From positions 62,001 to 126,000 of the forward strand of contig NBIV01000144.1 of NCBI GenBank assembly GCA_003194525.1: a stretch of 64,000 nt of DNA. Reading direction: 5' to 3'. The notes below the pieces were generated by a model. It did no database searches, had not been told where the DNA came from, and worked only from the letters and a program-made list of their open reading frames with translations. Of this stretch, positions 54,869 through 64,000 are shown piece by piece. Made by a program: the position numbers and the translations under genes. Source of the stretch: Gracilariopsis chorda. Lineage: Eukaryota > Rhodophyta > Florideophyceae > Gracilariales > Gracilariaceae. Within the stretch, counting starts at the first letter, position 1. Each line of letters begins with the position of its first letter.

Positions 54869-56125
54869 ATGACAAACGTAGTAGATTTGACCAAAGGAGG
54901 TAACTTGGAGAAAATCGATGTGATCGAATCTGATAGTGAAGATTCAGACTTTGCGAGTCATTGCAAGCGTAACATACCTTCCAGAAAACCTAAGATTGTA
55001 TTCCCACCCAAAACTTTCTTCACCGACCTCCAAACCCACACAAATATACTCCAAGATAACTCACCAATTGGAATGAAAAGCAAACGAGCGTTGACATTTC
55101 ATTTGACAATCTGTTGCAGAAATGAGCATTCAGATGATAACGTTAAATGCTTTATTACAAACGAAAACCCAGGAAAACCGCTTTGTAATGTTCTTTTTAT
55201 CTCTGGAGTAGTCCAGTTGGAGCCTCGCTCTGGTGATGTTATAATTCATCCTGATTTGGGAGTGAGAATGACGCGAATGGCGTCTAAGTACAGATCAAAG
55301 AAAATCATCTCACTCAGCGAGGGTCATGTAGACAACCTGATCGGCGGTCTAATTGAGATGCTTTAAGAAGAGGTCTGTGACGTTCGTAGAATACTTGTTC
55401 CTGTTGATCTGAATCAGTGTCACTGGGGGCTCTTGATTGTAGAAAGAGACATCAATCAGGCTAGTAAGGAGAGAAGAATCGTGAAGGTCGGGGACAGTCT
55501 GGGTTTTAAATGCGCTGCATACATCAAGAAGCTTCCTGCGCCAGTCAGTGACGGTTCGTTTCGTGTGAAGGATGTGATATGGAAGTTCGAGACCTCTAAC
55601 TACGTTTTGCATTAGCTAGGATATCCAGGTCAAGAAGATGCTTACAGCAGTGGACCGTACGTGCTTTCTGCACTTTGTTGTATTTCCCGAACGAGAGGGT
55701 GCATGCCCAACACAGGCTTCGAGTTTGGCTACAAATCTAGTGTAACCGAACAGTTAAGATCGAGCTGTGTTGAGGCAAGGGTTCGGAACATTTTGAGTAC
55801 TAATGTTAAGTACGAAGTTGTGCCCTCATGTGTGGTTACTCTCGACGAGTACGTAGTAGTGAACCGTAATTCCTACTGCAAATGACGGCGGGAACATCCT
55901 GGAAAGTCGAGTGTTGGTAGGTTCAGAAGGAATAAAAAGAAATTTGAGAAAGTGGATCAAGGGCAATGTGTGCTCACAACGAAGCCAAAGAGGAAAGTGG
56001 GATTTTCACACACAACTCAAGTGGCATCCTTCATTATTGAGACCATAGTTGACGGAATACACTTTGATAGTGAAGAGATTGTAGAGAAGGGAGTGGACTT
56101 GAATGGAAAAGTAACTTCGACATAA
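54869..56125 (+). pseudogene. Ulp1/SENP-like (C48) SUMO protease, decayed
   Basis: One frame opens at the ATG at 54869 (MTNVVDLTKGG) and runs to a TAA at 56123-56125, interrupted by in-frame stops at 55364 (TAA), 55613 (TAG) and 55883 (TGA) but by no frameshift. Near the N-terminus IDVIESDSEDSDF looks like a SUMO-interaction motif: a hydrophobic core followed by acidic/serine residues. The C48 core follows: RRILVPVDLNQCHWGLLIV (catalytic His in CHW), VKVGDSLG (Asp), and GYPGQEDAYSSGPYVLSALC, where Gln is kept but the catalytic Cys of 'DCG' is Ser (AGT, 55649-55651). Family members cleave SUMO from proteins. Here catalysis would be lost. It could be a captured host gene or a transposon-borne ULP1, which is known in some MULE and CACTA elements. 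Confidence 0.72.
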
Positions 56126-57926
56126 AAGAATATTTGCAGGGTGCACTGGGATCTGATCGTGTTTGATTTCACCAACTTTTTGTAGGGTCTATCCGAAGAG
56201 GGATACTCATACGGACTACATTTATGTCGTATGTGGGTGACGAAAACGAGACAGTACTGCATGTCTGTTAGGCGTCGCTGTCTTAAGTTTGCCTCGTCAT
56301 GGAAATGGAAGTCAGCACTCCACTGCAAACTACGTTCAGATAGATCGACGTTGGACGTGAGCACTTCATTGCCTCGTAACCACATCTTCTCACACCTTGA
56401 AGAAAAGGAAAGACTCAAGCGTGTGAAAGCCGTATGTTCTTCTATTTTTTTTCTTTATACAGCGATTACAAAGGGAAAATGGTACCAAAGGTGACCATCC
56501 AAAAGCAAAGTGCTCATACGTATACAATCGTTGATCACAAGGAATGGAAACATTTCTCTTCTGCGCTGGGAGCTTGTAAATCAATGATTGCACCAGAGAA
56601 CAACGCTATAGCATCAGCTATCGGTGGCCAAGCCGAAGACGCCCGAACTTGTAAAACTGGTAAGAATTACAGGGATGACCGTGTATGAGGTGGCGGCAAG
56701 GAGAAGATGGAGGGCACTGAAACGTCAAAGACGTCAGACAACCACAGAGGTCAAGTGGATTAGATTGATTATCGTTTGGGTGAGGAGGATACACAGCTTG
56801 AATAAGTGCGAAGTGACGAAGTGCTCTTTGGGACCAACGAGTGCGGTAGAGATGAATCTGAACAACCGCTGGGCGTAGCACATGGGCATGGGGAGGAGAT
56901 GTCGGAAACGGAGAGTGATGATGAGGGCAAGTACTTTCAGCATCAAGAGACATCCGCGGCCATAATGTCATTTGTAGACGGATTAGCAGCTAACAGTTCA
57001 GGAAAAGATGTACTGAAATGGATTCAGTCCATAGGAGCAGTATTTGGCTATCTGTTTTTTGTTCGAGATTCAAAGTACCGAGAAAATGGCGATTATGGAA
57101 GAGTAGGTAAAGTTCCATTGCCCAGTGAAAATGCACGATACAACTTCGATATGTAGTAGATAAAAATGAAGCAGAATAGATATACTTCCAATGCAACTCA
57201 GATAAACTATTGATATATTATTCATTCCGGCAGGATAATTGCGCAAGTGTCGTGCAAGAACCCAATATATGTTTCTCAGGTTTTTCATATGGTTTGAATC
57301 ATTTTCAGATATAGGAAAATTTGAAATATATTGAACGTATATCGAATTCTCATGAAACCTATACCAACGCGTATCACAAGTATACCACGTTTGTATCTTG
57401 AGCGTATCAGACATGTCATTCTCCGAAATGTGTACCCCACTCAGTGCGGCGTTTTGCTTGATTTTTTCCACCTGTCCAATCGGAGTCAAAATCGTGGGTT
57501 CTGCGTCACATCTGAACCCACTGACATACCTCTTACACGTGACGATTTTACTCCTGACAGATGGGTTTGAAACTTCGTAAGTTGGATGCCATCCCGACTA
57601 TTGAATACAATAATACGGCTACCTTGAAGTTCTTATGACACATTTACTTGCAATTTAAGGCTACTAAAGAGATTAACTACACGTATACAAAAGCACTCTA
57701 TACGATCTTGCGTACCACTCAACACAATGCTGTTTAGCCCTGCTAATAATGGTAGAACAATGACACCCTACGTCGTCAAGTCCACACATTTCCGCTATCG
57801 ACTCGCCACGAACACCCTGATCAAGACTTACATCTCATAAGCGTACTCAAAGCATTGCCACCCGAACTGATACGTTTGCACTACAGTTTTCTTCCGTAGG
57901 AAGAATTAGTTTTCAGCAACTCAGAT
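56126..57926. other. AT-rich stretch with weak exon-like ORFs
   Basis: Plus-strand open stretches occur at about 56231-56431 (with HIFSHLEEKERLKRVKA) and at 56899-57156 (starting MSETESDDEGKYF, 85 codons). Between 56432 and 56462 lies gtatg...ttatacag, a 31-bp GT-AG segment with a long pyrimidine run that could be a very short intron. No family is recognised. The 57160-57900 part shows nothing I can support. Confidence 0.3.
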
Positions 57927-58382
57927 ATGGTACATCTTGGGCATCCTAAAGAGTGTTCAATCTGTCTCGAGAATTTGGCTGGAAATGTGGTGCAGCTTGA
58001 CTGCTATCATGTATTTCATTACGACTGCATATCAAGGATGTTTCCTAAACACAATCAGGAAAGAGGAACAATATATCGAATGTTACGAGACAGAAACGGT
58101 AGAGAGGAGCTAGAAGTAAGCTATCCTCTGAACAACTGCTGTCCGAACTGTCAAAAACCAATCAATACAAAAGATATGAAGCAATGGCTGGATTAAGTTA
58201 ACTGCAAGAAAAGGAGTCGACCGGAAGGTATGTCCGAGGAAGAGTACGAAAAGCGTAAAAAGAAAAACAAAAAGCGAATGGAACGTCGCTTACGAAAAGA
58301 AGAGAGAGAAAAAGAAGAACATCGAGAAAAAGAAAGTAGAGATCACCCTTCTCCTTCTGGTCGTAACGACAACGAAAGTTAA
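57927..58382 (+). pseudogene. RING-H2 finger protein (probable E3 ubiquitin ligase), with one in-frame stop
   Basis: The ATG at 57927 (MVHLGHPKECSICLEN) opens a RING-H2 domain: C-S-I-C, then LDCYHVFHYDC (Cys-x-His-x2-His-x2-Cys), and, after a longer than usual insert of about 30 residues, NCCPNCQ as the last zinc pair. RING-H2 domains recruit E2 enzymes for ubiquitin transfer. All eight zinc ligands are present. A TAA at 58194-58196 ends the 89-codon ORF, but the same frame stays open to 58382 and encodes a highly charged tail (EEEYEKRKKKNKKRMERR). It may therefore be a longer protein truncated by one nonsense change, or a short RING protein. It follows the Ulp1-like pseudogene on the same strand. 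Confidence 0.72.
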
Positions 58383-58604
58383 AGTTGGAAACTGTGAGCA
58401 GAAAGAAGAGTACAGTGGAAGGAGAGAAGTGCAACAAAAGAAAAATCATGTTGGTGGTGTTGTAGAAGAAAAGGCTAAAACGTTTGCCAAGGGAGGAAGG
58501 GGACGGAAAACATTACCCGATGGAAGCGGTTGTGACGACGACGGTCGTCTTCATTTCTTAAAGCGCCAAGATTTTGTTCTTTGCTTCTGGCATATGGAAA
58601 TGTG

Positions 58605-58880
58605 GTTTTCTCATTCGTAGCCACCCTTCCATCCAATGATCGATACAGAGCACGTCATAGGGCTCATGAGGTTTTTAAAGCATTTCACGACACAGAAAAC
58701 CTGAGAGATGCTGTCAAAATACCGGAGGGCTATGATGTCAAGGATCGCATAATTGTTAACGTTCTCGAACTGTTCAACCAACTTTATTCTTCTATACGGC
58801 AGTACGTGTGACAAATGTACCCCGGAATCATGTCTGGGTACATGTTACTACGAGGCGCTTAAGACCAGAGGACGAAGAAG
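58605..58880 (+). pseudogene. MOB1-like kinase activator fragment, frameshifted
   Basis: Frame 1 of the match reads DTENLRDAVKIPEGYD, then VKDRIIVNVLELFNQ, matching the MOB family N-terminal pattern 'gnLr.AV.lPeGeD.neWiavNtvdfFNQ'. After one frameshift it continues ILLYGSTCDKCTPESC, matching 'inlLYGti.efCt..sCp', including the first two zinc cysteines (C-x4-C). MOB1 proteins bind NDR/LATS kinases in Hippo/mitotic-exit signalling. The remaining two thirds of the domain, with the zinc histidines, are not seen. The fragment is preceded by tttctcattcgtag, a possible splice acceptor. Dead or partial copy; parent gene presumably elsewhere. Confidence 0.7.
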
Positions 58881-59620
58881 AAGCAGTGTACGTAATCTCG
58901 GTCTCGGAAGTAGCAGTAACGGAACATGTCGAACCGCCAATGCTTACAAACCGGATTGAACCAAAGTTCTTAACAATGATCCCCATCCTAATTCCACCCC
59001 TTTTCCATGCCTCCTTGGTACAGCGTTCGCAACATGTAAACTACACTTTGCCCCGACCTTCGTTTTACCACGGAAACCCTCTCTTGACTGAGCATAGGAA
59101 CACTAAGTGATCCATGAGCATCTTCAGTAAAGTTAATTCCATCTTTCTATGCCAAAGCACCTGGTCCGCTCTACTTCGATCTGCCACTAACACCCATGCG
59201 ATAAGTTGTCCCTCTCATGTGCGTGGAAATTATCACGCTGCTCGCTGCGGCACACGGAATTGGTTGCTGCCGTACTCCCCAATGCCAGTTAAAGAGCTCT
59301 TCAGTGTCGCCAACTCCTTATCCCACCTTGCGTAAGGTGTCTTCTAATCTGCTGTTTTGTCATCTGATGTATCAATGAAAGCACACTCATCGCCACTACG
59401 CAGAAGATTTTCATGACCATAGAATCTGGTCTGAGTGGTGTGAACAACCTTATCTGGCCTACTGATTGAGATACTTACTAAGCCACATCGTCCACTTTTG
59501 AAAACATTCGCCGTGGTAGGCGAGGTACCTGTGAATGAATTTGCTGACTAGTACTTCGTGAATCCGAGCACGTCCGTATCTGAGCGGAGCGGACATCGGT
59601 AAAAATAAAGTCAGATGTTG
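58881..59620. other. no gene recognised
   Basis: Short ORFs only between the MOB1-like fragment and the acidic ORF. No repeats or TE ends found. Confidence 0.35.
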
Positions 59621-59621
59621 C

Positions 59622-60197
59622 AACAACAGGGCAGATGATAGGTGTAGGCGATGGCAAGGAAGGAGAGTTTGACAAGGGGAGCGACGGGATCGAAGTGGAC
59701 GACAAAATCGAACACGCAGCAGCTGAGATGGACGACGACGGGGAGGGCGGAGAAGCTGAGCTAAATGAAGAAGCAAAGCAAAGAGGGATATTGATGACGT
59801 GATAGACGGTGGTGTCACAGAGCTTAATGACCGTGGAGAGCGTGGCGGTGCAAAGATAGAGGGGGATGGAGGACGACCCGGGGAGGCAAATGAAGGGGTA
59901 TAGGGTGGTGCCGCCGAATAAGCGGAAGATGGGAATGGGATCATAGAACTCGACGTAGAGAAAGAGCGCGATGCATCAAAGCCTGTGGATGAGGGCCAAG
60001 GAATGACTGGGGTAGACGACAACGGAAATGGCAGTGGTGCAGAGCAGGATGATGATGGAGAGATCTGTGCCGATGCGGACACGTTGGACGGTGATGTGAT
60101 GGCTGATGCGATGGAATGTTTTCGAACCCAGACCACATTTTCAAATACCAAACTTGACACTGCTCTCATTTGGGTAGAGAAGCTGAAAATGTCATGA
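59622..60197 (+). pseudogene. acidic protein remnant, unrecognised
   Basis: The plus strand has a run of acidic coding sense: from 59922 to the TGA at 60195-60197 a frame is open for 91 codons (KPVDEGQGMTGVDDNG, then AEQDDDGEICADADT, ending ALIWVEKLKMS). Further acidic pieces upstream (EMDDDGEGGEAELNEEAKQ) are separated by stops and a frame change. The Pro/Ser-rich minus-strand ORF over it is its shadow. Function unknown. Confidence 0.4.
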
Positions 60198-60230
60198 GAA
60201 AAGAGTCAACTGCACAATTCTGGTCTGAAA

Positions 60231-61870
60231 GATGGAACTAACGAACGAAAGAACAGAACTAGAAGCTAAACTTGTAACTCCGAACCCTTAAGTACTCCAC
60301 TTCAGATTTGCAGATCCCAGGCGTTCTCTCCTTCCGTCATCGAGGTCACGCTGGAGCTACGGTGTAATGATGGTAGACCGGAGTAGGTGGTTTTAAGTAC
60401 GATACCCTAGAATAGACGTCAAGCTATGGAAGAGAAGTAGCTCTTTGTCTCGAGGCGTGTGTCTATATTTGCGAAACCTTGCTTCCTCCACAGTCCTGTG
60501 GGATCGATTCCAGATGAGCCAAGGCGGAATTCAAAGGTAGTGTCTTGAAATTCGTTCCACGCAGGTGGACGGTGAAGCGTAGTGGGTCCGTGCCGGGTTT
60601 TGAAACTGCCAGAGCTGAGCAGGCCAACTGTGTCTGATCATTCGTGTATACTGCGCCAATCTTCTTGAGATCACATAGTACATGCTTGATGAATACTCTT
60701 TGTGCTGGTTAGTATCGGAGCTGTGCAGAACGGTACGATTTGGCATTCGGGGCAAGCTTAATCGAAAGAGGACGCACATCAGCTGGTGGTTCTGGTCCCA
60801 GCTTGATCCGGAGCTTTGATGTTCTTCCAACATGCCTCGGAGCTTCCTCGCGCCTCCACCCGATATGCCGTTCGTGCTTGCCTCTTTGATTGCGGATTCC
60901 ATTGCTTCTGTGATAAATTTTGTGGAGTCCACACCGAATCCGGCTTGGAGACATTCGTGCGGCTCTATGGGATCCTCGTCTGTATACATGTAGATCAGGC
61001 CCCGATAGATCGCTACAGACGGTCTACAAGGGTCTCATTGTACTTGCTCTTCCGCTTTTCCATCTATGGGGGAAGCCACGAGATGTAAATGCTCGTTGAA
61101 TTCAAATCCCATCGCCTTCGATAACGGCCGACCAAGGAGCACTTCGGGCATTTCTGTATCTGCAACCAGGAACTGTACATCTCTGATGCGCACTGGGATT
61201 CCAGTCTGCTGTAGAACGATGTTTAACTACAGATTGACCTTTCAAGATGCGCTCACTGGTGGTAGCGATTCGTTGGACTTCAGTGCAGTGTCGAGTGTCA
61301 TAGGTTTCTCGAGCGGCTCTGCTGAGAACTCAGAGTACATGAAACATATTGACGGGGAAAAGTCCGAATGTATCCTGAAATAGACTGCGCCAGAGTCCCC
61401 GAAGTCCAGACTTTCGATGTCCTTCAGAGAGATATTGTACAGGCCGTCATTCGCGTTTGCAGCAGGTTTATAGGCAGAGCGGGGTACGGCAGACTTTGCG
61501 CTTTTCCCCTTTTTTCGTTTCGTCTCAAAGTGCTCGTCAAGTAGTTCGCAGCGTTCTTCTTTCAAAGTGACGGGACACAGACTTACAGGATGAAATCCGG
61601 AACACTTCTCCTTATTCAGGAAGGGCGTTGTCAATTCTTCAGAGCTTATGCTGTGTTTTGAATTCTTGCTAGGCGTTATGTGGCTGCCACTACCTCCCTG
61701 TTGTGCATGTGGGTCTCTCAGGATTTAATTTTCCGGCTCACCGTAACTTTCACTTGGTCCTCCGACAGAAGTTGCCTGAGCATGTTTTCGCTTTAGCTTG
61801 GACATGGCGGACTGGACGACGTGCACCTGCGAAGCCAGCGTAGAGATAGTGCTCGAAAATCACTTCAAGT
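60231..61870 (-). mobile_element. second Ty3/Gypsy fragment (gag end, protease, RT start)
   Basis: On the minus strand I read a gag-side charged stretch, a protease segment with GIPVRIRDVQFLVADTE and EVLLGRPLSKAMGFEF, the linker LRIKLGPEPPADVRPLSIKL leading to the RT start, and early RT with DPLRFTVHLRGTN. It differs from the Gypsy at 36-54 kb and resembles the RT-linker style of elements common in oomycetes and some algae. LTRs and integrase are absent. Fossil with several breaks. Confidence 0.78.
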
Positions 61871-62560
61871 CACGGATCGGTGGTGCTGGAGGCGTTAGGA
61901 GCCGCAGTGCACAGCGATGGCGCGAACATTGCGTTTCGGATATGGCAGTGCACAACCGCAAATATGACGCCCGTGCGGTGGCGGATGGCCACACCTGTCC
62001 CGTTGCCGCATTGCACGGCCATCGGTCGACACGCACCGTCTCTGACACGTGGATGCCTTTGGCGCAGTGGCGGCGGAACCACCGCCCACAATGTGCACCA
62101 CACTGGCCGCGCGCCACTCCGGTCCACAAAGCGCTTTCGTCTTTTTCCCGTGTCCCGCCCTTGAACTCCATTCTTCTGTTCCTTTGTGCCTCCTCCATAT
62201 CTCCCCACATCCATCTTTCCACCCCCCACCTGACCCACCCCACCTCCATTTCCTCTCTTCTGCTGCCCATGGCTTCGGCCGTCTCCTTCGCTGCCTCCAT
62301 CGCCGTGGCAGACCCGCCGCGCCAACGCCCTACCAACGATCCACATCTCACCGTCTGCGATCCGCTTCCCCCGCATCGCATTCGCTCTGCCCTCCTCCTC
62401 CGCCTTTCTGACCGATAACCTGCACCACCTTCTAAGTCGTGTACAAGCATCTGTGTCGAAAGACGCGGCGAGAGGCCAACGCCCAGGCCGTAATTCTGCA
62501 AACAATTCGAACCATACCCCTCCCTCCTCACGACTGGCATCTCATTCTTCGACAAAGAAA
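61871..62560. other. GC-rich stretch with overlapping long ORFs on both strands
   Basis: Long ORFs overlap on both strands (for example plus 61798-62418, minus 61860-62555), with Ser/Pro-rich or Arg/Gly-rich translations. This is the signature of base composition rather than a gene. It may be the gag side of the adjoining Gypsy fragment, but no gag motif is visible. Confidence 0.4.
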
Positions 62561-64000
62561 CCAGTTCATCGTCAATAGGTCTGGCTTGTGTACGCCGTCA
62601 CCCGCAAGAGCAAACAGATTTTCCACAGCGACTAGCACTCGTCTCTCTCTACGTCAACATCAGACAACTCCGAACTTAGGCTGTGCCTGTGCTTGGTCTT
62701 GTGTTATCACATGGCTGTGCCTTGTAATAATGTGATAAAGCTCGTAAAAGTGGGCTGTTCCTACCGAATGTGCTCTGTTACACATTGTGCAAGACTGGTT
62801 AACTTGGTAGGGTTGTATCCTCGCAAGTAAACCAAAGATGAGAGGAAACACTTCTCATGAGAGTCAATTTGTGCATGGAAACGTGGTCTGTGATTGCGCT
62901 TGAGAACTTTCTCCTTGTTTATGGGCGCAAGTCGTGTACATTGGTACAATGTGGTGGAGCTTATCAAAGTTCCTTCTCAATCTCTCAGCATCGAAAGCTA
63001 CCGGAGAGCTACTTTTCAAGAATGAAAATTTATGACTACGCCGTTACACCGGACGTAACTTCTGACACAAAATATTGTCTGTGAAGATGGATGTTCCTTA
63101 CCCCCACCCTGCATCATCCTTGTTAATTTCACGAACTCGTTTTCTCAGGAGCAGTAGAACTGTACAAAACTTCTGTGCGCAGACTCACATGTATAATACA
63201 TATCTGGCTCGTGGTGTTTATTCCAGAATTTGCCAATGTTTCCTCGACTTGAGGTAAGGCATAAAACGGGAAAGGCAGATTTCATCTACCCCGTTCGTGC
63301 CACCCAGACCATCCAGTGACATCTCACCCTCTTTTCCTCCTTACGTTTTGAGAGAAAGTGTGGTAAGCTCCGGTTGGGGCGCATGTGTGCTGTAGATCTC
63401 AGCTTAGTTCCAGACAACCTCATAAACCGATTCCGATCTTGGTACAGGCGGTGTGTTCGCTTCTTGAACTCCCTGGTCTCCGTCACAGACCCACCGGGAT
63501 TCCGCCAAACTTTCCGTGGGAATCTCTACGATCCGTCTGGTAAAAGGCTGGTAGGATCTGCGAGGTTGCATTTGCCTCTTCTCTTCTGTTTTGCACAGAC
63601 AACAGGAAGTCATTTTCCAATGCTACCACCTACGTCTTCGGGCTGTCGGTGTGCTGAGTGCTGGGGATAGTTTACAAAAATTCTTTGTGCGTGGAGAGGA
63701 TCCCTCTGGTGATCGCGTGGACAAGTTTAACAACCTCCCTAGTCGTTAAGCACTTTGAACTCACAGCCAAACACATGGTGTTAGAGTTAAAGAGCTGGCC
63801 ACTCATTGTGCCTTTTCGAACATGCCAAAGCGAATACAACCCCTGACATATCATTCTTCGACAATGCAATCAGAAATTTTACTACAGTTTCCTCTGGTAC
63901 CTGATGTGTGAATAACCAAAACTCCCGTATGCTCTGTGCTTCCTTCCACACATGTTACATCTGTAGAACTTTTCAAATACAGAGCTTCACCATTCAATAA
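62561..64000. other. no gene recognised
   Basis: Short ORFs only. The plus strand near 63374-63670 and the end of the window near 63.6-63.95 kb show weak coding sense without recognisable domains. Confidence 0.35.

Noticed and set aside
54869-56125. Polinton or DNA-virus remnant, suggested by an Ulp1-type protease
   Set aside because: No polymerase B, packaging ATPase or capsid-type sequence is visible nearby; the SUMO-interaction motif points to a cellular SENP-like gene.
59459-60169. 236-aa minus-strand Ser/Pro-rich protein
   Set aside because: It is the shadow of an acidic Glu/Asp/Gly-rich plus-strand frame, and its composition is what that strand would produce by chance.
61860-62555. 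Long GC-rich ORFs as host genes
   Set aside because: Long ORFs overlap on both strands in several frames with biased composition and no domain.

Overview
This is a eukaryotic nuclear window dominated by transposable elements. The evidence is Helitron, EnSpm/CACTA-like and Harbinger-like DNA transposon proteins, Copia and Gypsy LTR retrotransposons, RING/MOB1/Ulp1 domains, and AT-rich intergenic DNA without bacterial-style operons. The organism cannot be named from sequence alone. A TE-dense, intron-poor algal genome, for example a florideophyte red alga, fits, but this is inference.

Layout. 0-3.7 kb holds host-type sequence: a multi-pass membrane protein, a low-complexity coiled-coil protein, and the wreck of a ferroxidase-type multicopper oxidase. 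3.7-5.5 kb holds a promoter/LTR-like stretch and a Copia fragment. 5.6-19.4 kb is a head-to-tail array of four Helitron units: two near-identical 2.55-kb deletion derivatives, one 6.1-kb unit with the whole Rep-helicase reading frame, and a 2.6-kb derivative filled with minisatellites, one of them apparently grown from the Helitron's own hairpins. 19.4-31.4 kb is AT-rich and contains an EnSpm/CACTA-like transposase, an unrecognised oppositely oriented gene beside it, a Harbinger-like transposase remnant and small unrecognised ORFs.

31.4-54.7 kb is a nest. A 3.8-kb Copia (CCTAT target duplication) sits inside an older minus-strand ORF. Just beyond it lies an 18.5-kb-wide Gypsy element, itself split by a 7.0-kb Copia. 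LTR divergence by eye (Gypsy most, inner Copia about 8%, outer Copia about 2-3%) agrees with this order. The Gypsy carries a large block of ORFs antisense to gag-pol between integrase and the 3' LTR.

54.8-60.2 kb holds a plus-strand series of decayed cellular-type coding pieces: an Ulp1/SENP-like SUMO protease with a SUMO-interaction motif but Ser at the catalytic Cys position, a RING-H2 protein, a MOB1-like fragment and an acidic protein tail. 60.2-61.9 kb is a second, unrelated Gypsy pol fragment. The rest, to 64 kb, shows nothing I can name.

Almost nothing here looks like an intact functional gene except perhaps the first two. The interest lies in TE architecture: tandem Helitrons, satellite birth from a Helitron, nested LTR elements, antisense retroelement ORFs, and a row of ubiquitin/SUMO/Hippo-type gene fragments in a TE graveyard.
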